NCBI RefSeq assembly: GCF_020524485.1
Contig: NZ_JAIVLF010000005.1
Location: forward strand, 496,001-560,000
Length of the DNA: 64,000 nt
From: Novosphingobium profundi
Lineage (GTDB): Bacteria; Pseudomonadota; Alphaproteobacteria; Sphingomonadales; Sphingomonadaceae
Direction: 5' to 3'
Both the position numbers and the translations under genes were made by a program. Of this stretch, positions 50,563 to 60,115 are shown piece by piece; position 1 is the stretch's first letter, and each line of letters opens with the position of its first letter. The notes under the pieces were generated by a model that saw only the letters and a list, made by a program, of their open reading frames with translations, was not told where the DNA came from and did no database searches.

Positions 50563-51278
50563 GAGGCGGGCCTTATCACGAGCCAGCGCAGATCGCCCGG
50601 GGCAATCTGTGTCGAAAGCGCGCTGTTGGCGGTCCACAGCATCCAGTCGCGCCCCGCATAGGACGGCGCGAAGCGGTCGCGCACCAGCCACAGGTTGCGG
50701 TCGAGCTTGCGCGCGATCGCATAGCGCGCCTGGAAAGCTTGCGTGACCTTGAGGATCGTGGGCTTGCCGGTATGCGTCTCGACCTGGTTGAGGAAGGTCA
50801 TCAGCTCGCTTTCGACCCGCGCGTCGGAGACCTTGCCCGCGCAGCCATCGGCCAGCGTGTCGAGCTCCACCGCAGGGGGCAGCAGATCCCCCTCGCGCGG
50901 GACCGTGGTGACGAAGTTGGCGGCCTGCTTTTCAGCCGGTTGGCACGGATCGTAGCGGTGGACCGCCCCCACCTGCATCCCGGCGCCGCGCGCGGCCTCG
51001 AAATTGGCGACGAAACGCGGATCACGCTCGTCCACGCCCGCGCTCGCATCGATATAGGCAAAGTCCGCGCCGATGGCCTTCAGCGACTTCCAGCTGACCA
51101 CGCCGTCGCGCGCGCCGATTTCCACCCCTTGCGTGGGGTAGAGCGCCCGGTCGGGCAGCCAGCTATGCGCCCGGTACCAGGCCCAGCCTGCCCCGCCCAG
51201 GCCCAGCACCGCCAGCACCACGACGAAGCGCACCAGCCAGCGCAGCCGTGCGGCCGCCTTCTTCCTTCGCGATGTCAT
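50559..51278 (-). CDS. GH25-like (lysozyme fold) membrane-anchored protein with altered catalytic residues
   Basis: A 239-residue protein with one N-terminal membrane helix (about 14-36) and a periplasmic GH25-like barrel. GVEIGARDGVVSWKSLKA is the equivalent of the family's opening strand, and LPPAVELD (133-140) that of the usual LPPxxDxE. The catalytic pair is thus read as Glu138 and Asp140 instead of Asp and Glu, and the first-strand Asp is Glu53. Whether it still cleaves peptidoglycan is open. It is coupled to cdd, an odd pairing of wall and nucleotide genes. Confidence 0.75.
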   Translation of the reverse strand: MTSRRKKAAARLRWLVRFVVVLAVLGLGGAGWAWYRAHSWLPDRALYPTQGVEIGARDGVVSWKSLKAIGADFAYIDASAGVDERDPRFVANFEAARGAGMQVGAVHRYDPCQPAEKQAANFVTTVPREGDLLPPAVELDTLADGCAGKVSDARVESELMTFLNQVETHTGKPTILKVTQAFQARYAIARKLDRNLWLVRDRFAPSYAGRDWMLWTANSALSTQIAPGDLRWLVIRPAS

Positions 51279-51356
51279 GCCTTGATTGCGTCCCGGGCCC
51301 TGTCGTCAGCGCGTGCAGTGTAAGAGTGAAGTATGGTCTTCGATCGTTAACAATCG

Positions 51357-51839
51357 TCAACCACGGATATGGAGCACGCAGATCAGCGTGAACAGACGCC
51401 GCGCGGTGGGATGGTCGGTCTCGACCTTGCCGTCGAGACGCTCGATCAGCAGTTCGGCGGCGTCGTTGTGAATGCCGCGCCGGGCCATGTCGATGGTCTC
51501 GATCTCCTGCGCGGTGGCCTTGCGAATCGCCTGGTAGTAGCTCTCGCAGATCGCGAAGTATTCACGGATGGGGCGGCGAAAGCGCGCCAGGCCCAGCACC
51601 AGCGTTTCCAGCTCGGTGCCCTTCTCGTCGGAGACCTGCATCGAGAGCCGCCCGTCGCGTACCGAAAGATGCAGGTGGTAGGGGCCCTCGTGCCCGCCCT
51701 CGTAGGCGCGCAGCGGCTTGAAGAGGTTGTCCTCGATCAGGTCGAAGATCGCGATCCGGCGCTCCTGCTCGATATCGGCATTGCGCCACAGGATCGTGGT
51801 ATCGTCGAGTTCGATATGAGAGATGCGCGGGTCCGCCAT
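51357..51839 (-). CDS. UPF0262 family protein
   Basis: A 160-residue protein of a family restricted to alphaproteobacteria. ISHIELDDTTILWRNADIEQ opens it. RRIAIFDLIEDNLF, GPYHLHLSVRDGRL and RRGIHNDAAELL are the conserved blocks. No membrane segment or known catalytic motif. The function is unknown. The start at 51839 agrees with the family's usual N-terminus; a longer frame upstream has no similarity. Confidence 0.92.
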   Translation of the reverse strand: MADPRISHIELDDTTILWRNADIEQERRIAIFDLIEDNLFKPLRAYEGGHEGPYHLHLSVRDGRLSMQVSDEKGTELETLVLGLARFRRPIREYFAICESYYQAIRKATAQEIETIDMARRGIHNDAAELLIERLDGKVETDHPTARRLFTLICVLHIRG

Positions 51840-51994
51840 GATTCCTCTGGCCTTACGCGCTTGCAGCAGGACCGGGCAACCCTGACCTTTGGTGCCCTTG
51901 CCACGCCCCATCCACAAGCTGGGGAAAAAATTCGCCGTCGCCTGTGCCTCGCCCCCTTGCCCGCTGGCGCGCGCGGGCGCATTGGGGAAGGCTT

Positions 51995-53521
51995 ATGGCA
52001 CAGCAGGACGTTCTCAAACTCGCCGAAGTCTCGAGCGACGACACGCAGGGCGCGCGCGCCCTTCCCTCGAACGTGGAAGCCGAAGCCGCGTTCCTGGGCG
52101 CGCTGCTGATCGACAACCGCGTGCTGGAGGAACTCCAGACCCAGCTCGGCCCCCAGCACTTCTTCGAGCCGGTCCACGCCCGCATCTTCGAGCGCATCGT
52201 CACCCTGCTCGACCGCAAGGCGGTGGTCACCCCGGTCACGCTGCGCCCTTATTTCGAGGCCGACGAGCAGCTCAAGGCGCTGGGCGGCGTCTCCTACCTC
52301 GCGCGCCTCACCGCCGACGGACAGGGCCTCCTCGCCCCGCGCGAGCTGGCCGACCAGATCTACGACCTGGCGCTCCTGCGCGAACTGATTACGGTGGGCC
52401 GCACCCTCGTCGAAGGAGCGATGGACACCTCCGAGGCGGTCGAGCCGCAGCAGCAGATCGAACAGGCCGAAGCCGCGCTCTACAAGGTGGCCGAAGGCGC
52501 TGCGTCGGCCAACGAGGCCAAGAGCTTCGCGCAGGCCACCCACACCGCGATCTTCAACATCGAGAAGGCGTTCAATTCGGGCGGCAACATCTCGGGCAAG
52601 ACGACCGGTCTGGAATCGGTCAACTCCAAGATCGGTGGCCTTCACGATTCCGACTTGATCATCCTGGCCGGGCGTCCCGGCATGGGCAAGACCTCGCTCG
52701 TCACCAATATCGCGTTCAACACCGCGCAGCGCTATGTCGACGACATGGCGCTGGGGATCGAGCACAAGCGCTCGGTCGGCGCACCGACCGCCTTCTTCAG
52801 CCTCGAAATGAGCGCCGACCAGCTGGCCACGCGTATCCTCGCCGAACAGTCGGGCATCAGCTCCGAAGCGCTGCGCATGGGCAAGATCAGCCGCGAGGAC
52901 TTCCAACAGCTCTCCTTTGCCAGCCAGCGCCTCGCCGAGCTGCCGCTCTACATCGACGATACGCCGGGCCTCTCGATTGCCGCGCTGCGCACCCGCGCGC
53001 GCCGCTTGAAGCGCCGCTACAACATCGGCCTCATCATCATCGACTACCTGCAGCTGCTCTCCGGCTCGGGCCGCGCCAACGACAACCGCGTGAACGAAAT
53101 TTCGGAAATTTCGCGTGGTTTGAAGACGCTGGCGAAGGAACTGGAAGTGCCCGTGATCGCGCTTTCCCAGCTCAGCCGCGCGGTGGAAAGCCGCGAGGAC
53201 AAGAAGCCGATGCTCTCCGACCTTCGCGAATCCGGCTCGATCGAGCAGGACGCCGACATGGTCTGGTTCGTCTTCCGCGAAGACTACTACGTCAACGCGA
53301 CCGAACCCAAGTTCCCCGCCGAAGGCGATCCGCCAGACGTAGTCGACAAGTGGGAGGCCTGGCGCCAGCGCATGGAGCAGGTCACAGGTCTTGCCGAACT
53401 GATCGTCGCCAAACAGCGTCACGGTTCCACGGGCCGCGTGCGCCTGAAGTTCGAGGCGCGCATCACGAAGTTCTCGGACCTCGATGCCGACGATCCGCGC
53501 GGCGGGTTCGTTTCGGACTAA
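51995..53521 (+). CDS. dnaB: Replicative DNA helicase DnaB
   Basis: A 508-residue hexameric helicase. The N-terminal domain (SNVEAEAAFLGALLIDN) leads through a linker to the RecA-like core: Walker A AGRPGMGKT, Walker B-type LIIIDYLQLL, and DLRESGSIEQDADMV (arginine-finger region). There is no intein. The ATG at 51995 has GGGAAGG upstream. It is divergent from UPF0262 and ends 12 bp before a copy of the three-stem repeat. Confidence 0.97.
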   Translation: MAQQDVLKLAEVSSDDTQGARALPSNVEAEAAFLGALLIDNRVLEELQTQLGPQHFFEPVHARIFERIVTLLDRKAVVTPVTLRPYFEADEQLKALGGVSYLARLTADGQGLLAPRELADQIYDLALLRELITVGRTLVEGAMDTSEAVEPQQQIEQAEAALYKVAEGAASANEAKSFAQATHTAIFNIEKAFNSGGNISGKTTGLESVNSKIGGLHDSDLIILAGRPGMGKTSLVTNIAFNTAQRYVDDMALGIEHKRSVGAPTAFFSLEMSADQLATRILAEQSGISSEALRMGKISREDFQQLSFASQRLAELPLYIDDTPGLSIAALRTRARRLKRRYNIGLIIIDYLQLLSGSGRANDNRVNEISEISRGLKTLAKELEVPVIALSQLSRAVESREDKKPMLSDLRESGSIEQDADMVWFVFREDYYVNATEPKFPAEGDPPDVVDKWEAWRQRMEQVTGLAELIVAKQRHGSTGRVRLKFEARITKFSDLDADDPRGGFVSD

Positions 53522-53533
53522 GAAGATATTTTC

Positions 53534-53646
53534 CAAGGGGCCATCGCCCCTTGACCCCAGAATCAGCGACCTCACCTCTCTCGCGCCACGGTGGCTGAGA
53601 ACGGTGAGGTCGACAGTATGGGGAGCCCGAGGGCGATGGCCCTCGG
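53534..53646 (-). repeat. Three-stem intergenic repeat, full copy in minus orientation (copy 6)
   Basis: CAAGGGGC-catc-GCCCCTTG at the left and CCGAGGGC-gatg-GCCCTCGG at the right. The interior has the perfect 10-bp inverted repeat CGACCTCACC (53567-53576) and GGTGAGGTCG (53603-53612) around GCCACGGTGGC. It lies between the convergent dnaB and permease genes. This is the best copy for the consensus. Confidence 0.92.
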
Positions 53647-53653
53647 AATCTCT

Positions 53654-55135
53654 TTATTCTGCTGCCTGGACTTCCCCCGAAGGCACCTCCTCAGCGCCCA
53701 TCCGCATGAGCCCGGCATAGACGCCCAGCGCCACCAGCACGCCCACGAACCAGGCGTAGGTGTAGACCTGCCCCCAGAACCAGCCCACGGAGCCAAAGCT
53801 TGCCGGGAACGAGACGGCAAGGAAGCCCGGCACGTTGGGCGCGATGCCCGCGGCCAGCGCGATCAGGGCCTTGGGGTTCCAGCCATTGCCATAGCGGTAG
53901 GGCCCATGCTCCTGGTAGAGCCCCTCGACGTCGAGCCGCGTTGCGCGCACCAGCCAGTAGTCCGCGATGAGGATGCCCGCGATGGGACCGAGCAGCGCGC
54001 CGTAGCCGGTAAGCCAGGTGTAGATGTAGCCGTTGGTGCTCTCCAGGAGCTTCCAGGGCATCATGAACAGGCCGATGAAGGCGGTGAACAGTGCCCCGGT
54101 GCGGTAGGAAATGCGCGAGGGGTAGAGCGCGGCAAAGTCATAGGCCGAGCACACCAGGTTCGCCGCGATGTTGCACGAGACGGTGTCGACCGCGATGACG
54201 ATGAGGCCGAGCAGCACGAACGGTCCCGAGAGCGTGCCCGCCAGTTGCACCGGGTCCCAGATCGCCTCGCCGTAGATCACAACGGTAGCCGAAGTCGTCA
54301 TCACGCTGATCAGCGCGACAAGGCCCATCGTCGGCGGCAGGCCCAGCGTCTGGCCGATCATCTGGTCCTTCTGGCTCTTGGCGAAACGGGTAAAGTCCGG
54401 GATGTTGAGCGCCAGCGTGCCCCAGAAGCCGACCATGGCGGTGAGCGAGGGCAGGAAGACCAGCCAGAACTCGCCCTCGCGCGCACCGCCCGGAACGAAA
54501 GCCGAAGGGCTGGAGAAGATCGGCCCGACACCGCCCGCAGCATCCAGCGCCCACCACAGGAGGCCAAAGCAGGCCACCATCTTCAAGGGCGCCGTCCAGG
54601 TCTCCAGACGCCGGATGGTGAGGATGCCCTTGCGCACGAAGGCCAGCTGGATCGTCCAGAAGGTGAGGAACGCAAGCAGTTCGCCGATACCGATGCCGAA
54701 GAAGGGCAGTGGGCTTCCGCGCATGTCCGCGCCGAGGAAGATGCCGAGCAGCGTGAGGAGCGCCTCGCCCCCGATCCAGGTCTGGATGCCGTACCACCCG
54801 CAAGCGACGAGCGCGCGGGCCGCGGCCGGAAGCCGTCCGCCCACCGTCCCGAAGGAGGAGCGCACCAGCACCGCGAACGGCACGCCATAACGCGCACCGG
54901 GGTGCCCGATCAGCAGCATGGGAATGAGGATGATGATGTTGCCGAGGATGACCACGCTGGTCGCCTGGAGCGCGGACATGCCCTGTTCGATCAGCCCTGC
55001 CGCCAGCATCCAGGTCGGCACGGCGACGATCATGCCCACCCACAGCGCGGCGAAATGGTACCAGCGCCAGGTGCGCTGCTCCGGCCCGCTGGGGGCCAGA
55101 TCCTCGTTCCACAGCGAATCGCGTCCCTCGCTCAC
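53654..55135 (-). CDS. NCS1-family nucleobase/hydantoin permease
   Basis: A 493-residue protein with about 12 membrane helices. The N-terminal RTWRWYHFAALWVGM and the helix 1 region match the NCS1 family (Mhp1, PucI, CodB), which import hydantoins, allantoin, uracil or cytosine with sodium or protons. The WNPKALIALAAGIAPNVPGF stretch near the C-terminus is typical of the PucI/Mhp1 side. Substrate is undecided. No catabolic genes adjoin it; the nearest nucleoside gene is cdd, 3 kb away. Confidence 0.88.
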   Translation of the reverse strand: MSEGRDSLWNEDLAPSGPEQRTWRWYHFAALWVGMIVAVPTWMLAAGLIEQGMSALQATSVVILGNIIILIPMLLIGHPGARYGVPFAVLVRSSFGTVGGRLPAAARALVACGWYGIQTWIGGEALLTLLGIFLGADMRGSPLPFFGIGIGELLAFLTFWTIQLAFVRKGILTIRRLETWTAPLKMVACFGLLWWALDAAGGVGPIFSSPSAFVPGGAREGEFWLVFLPSLTAMVGFWGTLALNIPDFTRFAKSQKDQMIGQTLGLPPTMGLVALISVMTTSATVVIYGEAIWDPVQLAGTLSGPFVLLGLIVIAVDTVSCNIAANLVCSAYDFAALYPSRISYRTGALFTAFIGLFMMPWKLLESTNGYIYTWLTGYGALLGPIAGILIADYWLVRATRLDVEGLYQEHGPYRYGNGWNPKALIALAAGIAPNVPGFLAVSFPASFGSVGWFWGQVYTYAWFVGVLVALGVYAGLMRMGAEEVPSGEVQAAE

Positions 55136-55349
55136 GTCATCCCCCTCATCTTGCCCGGCCCCTTACGAAACCTTCGAAGCGAAGGAGGATGCTGCATCGC
55201 ACAAGATTGGCAAGTGAAACCGCAATTCGCTGTTCATCTGACGGATAAGCCCGGGCATTTGCGCGACCGCTCACCTCCGTCTCGCGGGCCACACTTGTTC
55301 ACACCCACAGGTGGCGGGCGAAAGGTTCGCCAACTATAGGCGCGCTAAC

Positions 55350-55377
55350 TTGCGATTCAGCCCCGCTCACCTACATT
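55350..55377 (+). promoter_or_regulatory. Possible promoter of ftsH
   Basis: TTGCGA (55350-55355) and TACATT (55372-55377) are 16 bases apart, 30 bp before the ftsH ATG. Moderate match only. Confidence 0.3.
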
Positions 55378-55406
55378 GGGGGAGCGAAAGGACAGGTACT
55401 GCACTA

Positions 55407-57338
<1,932 letters not shown>

Positions 57339-57391
57339 TAGCCGTCAAGGCTTTCTGATCCCGCCAAAGGTTCCCGAGAGGGGAATGCAGG

Positions 57392-57425
57392 AGGGGCGCC
57401 GGGTTTACCCTGACGCCCCTTTTTG
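57392..57425 (+). terminator. Rho-independent terminator after ftsH
   Basis: AGGGGCG (57392-57398) pairs with CGCCCCT (57414-57420), with an inner GGG/CCC, and is followed by TTTTT. It ends the ftsH transcript 25 bp before the convergent DUF3667 stop. Confidence 0.85.
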
Positions 57426-57449
57426 CTGCCTGCAGTATGTGCGCCCTCC

Positions 57450-58463
57450 TCAGCCCACCAGGCCGAGGAAGAGCAGGATCATCGTGAACAGCAGGGCAAT
57501 CACGCCGATGAAGAACACGAGCACGAACCAGCGCCACACCGTGGAGCGGTGCGAAAGCTCGTAGGTGCCCTTCAGGTGCCGGTAGATGTGGACCATGGCC
57601 GCAAACGTGAAGATGCTCATCAACCAGTTGGAAGGCGCGCCCAGCCCGCTCGCGATGGTCAGCACGATGCCCATGAACGACATGAAGGCAAGCGAATAGG
57701 TCACGAAGACCGCGTGATCGTAGAGCCCGAAGCGGCGGCGCCAGAGGAACAGGAGCGCCACGAAGGGGACCGAGAGCGGGATCAGCAGCCAGGAGAACTT
57801 GTAGGCGCTCGTCTGGAGCTTGTAGAGCATGAGGCCCGGGTTCTTGCGCCACTTGTCGATGCCCTTGTCGAGCCGCTTCCAGCCCGAATGGAGCGAGTTG
57901 AAGCGCTCCTCGTTCTCTTCCTCGCGGATGTAGCTGGGAAACGAGCGCAGCTTTTCCAGCTCGGAGGCATTGGCCGCCAGTTCCTTGTCGATCATCGCCC
58001 GCTCGTGGGTTTCCGGCTCGGTGAAGGCACGGGCCTGCTCCAGGTTCCTGCGCTGGTCCTTCAGCTCGTCCTCAAGCTTGTGGACATGCGCTTCCATGGC
58101 CCCGCCGGTATCCACGGGCGGGGCGATCCCCATGACCTGGAACACCGCGAACATCACGAATACCGAGAACAGGAACATCGCCATGGGCGAGACGAAACGC
58201 ACCCGCGCGCCTTCGATGTAGGCGCGGGTCAGCTCGCCCGGCTTCCAGGCGAGCCTGGGCAGTGTCGCCCAGGTCCGGCCCTCGAAGTGGAGGACCCCGT
58301 GCAGGATATCGTGGAACAGCGCGCCCACCGTGCGGTGCAGGTGCGCGTGCTGGCCGCACTGCACGCAGTACGGACCGCTCAGCGCCGTCCCGCAATTCAG
58401 ACAGTTGGTCTCATGCGTGTGTCCGTCCGCCTCGGCCCGGTGGCCTTCGACATTCGTGCTCAT
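57450..58463 (-). CDS. DUF3667 family membrane protein with zinc-ribbon start
   Basis: A 337-residue protein from ATG 58463 (AAGGGGCACGAA upstream). CLNCG and CVQCG near residues 22-39 form a four-cysteine zinc ribbon, followed by the conserved HDILHGVLHFEGRTW-type stretch. A membrane helix (about 88-110), a long charged coiled-coil segment (about 120-215) and three further helices toward the C-terminus follow. The function is unknown. It lies 96 bp downstream of the ParA gene on the same strand. Confidence 0.85.
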   Translation of the reverse strand: MSTNVEGHRAEADGHTHETNCLNCGTALSGPYCVQCGQHAHLHRTVGALFHDILHGVLHFEGRTWATLPRLAWKPGELTRAYIEGARVRFVSPMAMFLFSVFVMFAVFQVMGIAPPVDTGGAMEAHVHKLEDELKDQRRNLEQARAFTEPETHERAMIDKELAANASELEKLRSFPSYIREEENEERFNSLHSGWKRLDKGIDKWRKNPGLMLYKLQTSAYKFSWLLIPLSVPFVALLFLWRRRFGLYDHAVFVTYSLAFMSFMGIVLTIASGLGAPSNWLMSIFTFAAMVHIYRHLKGTYELSHRSTVWRWFVLVFFIGVIALLFTMILLFLGLVG

Positions 58464-58559
58464 TTCGTGCCCCTTGCTGTGCAACAGGGACGCTAGCGCA
58501 GGTGTGCAGCTGCGAAAAGACGGCGAACGCCCTGCCCGCCATTCGGATGCACGGTCAGA

Positions 58560-59384
58560 TCAGGCGCGCCGTTCGGCCAGCTTGCGCTCGATGGCGCCCC
58601 ACAGGTTTGCAAAGGCACGCGCGGCCGGACTGCCCGGCGCGATCTCGCCGACCGGGCGATGCTGCACCGCACATTGCTCCAGCGCGCTCGCATAGGGGAC
58701 GGCGGGCCAGCCCGGATGCTGGTCGCGCACCTCGCGGTGCAGCGTTCGGCGCATGTCGAGCATCGAGAGCACAGGGAGGATCGGGGGATGGCGCCGGGTA
58801 TTCCCGGCAATCTCGCGCACGACAAGATCGAAGGCGCGTGTGGAGAGCGGCGATGGCGGCAGCGGCACGATGACAAGATCGGCCGCGCGCACGATCTGGG
58901 CGGAAAGCTCGTTGATGACCGGCGGGCAGTCGAGAATGACGCGGGCGTAGTCCGCCCCCAGCGCCCGGGTCAGTTTCGCCAGACGCCGCCGCTTGCCGAT
59001 CTCGGTCAGCCGGGCGTCGATAGCCCGGATGGATTCGTCGGCGGGAAGCAGGTGAATGCGCGAATAGCCGGTCTTCTGGATCAGCTTTTCGGGGGCGCGC
59101 TCCTTGGCAAAGACATCGTGCGCGGGCTTCGTCCCCTTGGGCTCCAGCCCATAGAGAAACCCCGAACCGCCTGCGGCATCAAGGTCCCACAGCAATGTCC
59201 TGTGCCCGGAGATCTGCGCCGAGCACCAAGCCAGATTGCTGGCGAAGGTGGTTTTACCCACGCCGCCCTTGACGCTGTAGATCGCGATGGTGGCGCCCGA
59301 TGCGCCAGAGGGATCGCCCTTTGTCTCAGGCGATCCCCCGGTCAAGCCCGCAATGCGGGGCAAAGTTCTTTTCTTCCCGGCCAC
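58560..59384 (-). CDS. ParA/MinD-family ATPase (orphan)
   Basis: A 274-residue deviant-Walker ATPase: SVKGGVGKTT (37-46) with signature lysines, LLWDLDAAGGSGF (A') and VILDCPPVINEL (Walker B region). The first 28 residues are a basic tail. There is no ParB, MinC or flagellar partner nearby. The family positions proteins, plasmids or chemoreceptor arrays along the cell. It follows rpoZ by 46 bp and is likely co-transcribed with it. Confidence 0.87.
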   Translation of the reverse strand: MAGKKRTLPRIAGLTGGSPETKGDPSGASGATIAIYSVKGGVGKTTFASNLAWCSAQISGHRTLLWDLDAAGGSGFLYGLEPKGTKPAHDVFAKERAPEKLIQKTGYSRIHLLPADESIRAIDARLTEIGKRRRLAKLTRALGADYARVILDCPPVINELSAQIVRAADLVIVPLPPSPLSTRAFDLVVREIAGNTRRHPPILPVLSMLDMRRTLHREVRDQHPGWPAVPYASALEQCAVQHRPVGEIAPGSPAARAFANLWGAIERKLAERRA

Positions 59385-59430
59385 ATCGCAATGTCTTGCG
59401 CGTCAGGCCGGGGAGGTCAAGCGGTGAGGA

Positions 59431-59775
59431 TCAACCGTCGTAATCGCCACCGATCGAGGTGTTGCGCGTGGGCGCGGACGCCGTGATGCGCAGGGCCTCG
59501 GCCGACTGGCTGAGCGAGCCGATCTCGTCCATCTCGTCGTCGTCGTCGGGCAGCACGCGCTGCATCGAGGTGACGAGCGATTCCTTGAGGGTGGTGGGGA
59601 CCACGGTCTGCTCGGCGATCTCGCGCAGGGCAACGACGGGGTTCTTGTCACGGTCGCGGTCGACGGTGAGCTCGGCGCCACCCGAGATCTCGCGCGCACG
59701 CTGTGCGGCAAGCAGAACGAGATCGAAACGGTTGGGGATCTTGTCGACGCAATCTTCGACGGTAACGCGCGCCAT
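59431..59775 (-). CDS. rpoZ: RNA polymerase omega subunit
   Basis: A 114-residue subunit that helps beta' fold and join the polymerase. [20 protein letters not shown] and [11 protein letters not shown] are the family signature. [14 protein letters not shown] follows, and the acidic tail contains DDDDEMDE. The start at 59775 is the standard one; an ATG two codons earlier also exists. Confidence 0.96.
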   Translation of the reverse strand: MARVTVEDCVDKIPNRFDLVLLAAQRAREISGGAELTVDRDRDKNPVVALREIAEQTVVPTTLKESLVTSMQRVLPDDDDEMDEIGSLSQSAEALRITASAPTRNTSIGGDYDG

Positions 59776-59813
59776 GGGCACTCCGTAAGAAACTGGTTTT
59801 CCTGAAAGGACGC

Positions 59814-59842
59814 TGCTTAGTGAAGGCGGCCGAAGAAGTCAA
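59814..59842 (-). promoter_or_regulatory. Predicted sigma-70-type promoter of rpoZ
   Basis: On the minus strand TTGACT (59842-59837) and TAAGCA (59819-59814) are 17 bases apart. Initiation near 59807 would give a leader of about 32 bases. Confidence 0.55.
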
Positions 59843-60115
59843 GAAAATCCCGAAAAACGCCGCTTTTCCGCACCTTTCACACACGTCTCGCAGAGGCCGC
59901 AAAGGTAGATCCCGCACTCCTCGCCCGAAGTGGAAACCGATCCGGTCCCGGTGAGCCCGTCCCCTTCCCTACGAAGCCCTCAAGTAGACGCCTGTCACAC
60001 AAAAAGGGAAGCACAGCAAAAGAACAGTCACGCATTCGCCATCAAACTTGCGTTCGACTGACACAATCCCCGCTTAACTGGAGCGCCATCTTCAAACGGA
60101 TGGGGCTCTTCTAGC
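59843..60115. other. Intergenic part upstream of the PhoX-like gene
   Basis: With the rpoZ promoter region this makes 340 bp between divergent starts. No gene is supported. A phosphate-type (Pho box) repeat was looked for before the phosphatase gene and not seen clearly. Confidence 0.45.

Noticed and set aside
51737-53598. Long alternative frames on both strands over dnaB
   Set aside because: dnaB accounts for the coding signal; the alternatives lack motifs and run through the flanking repeat.
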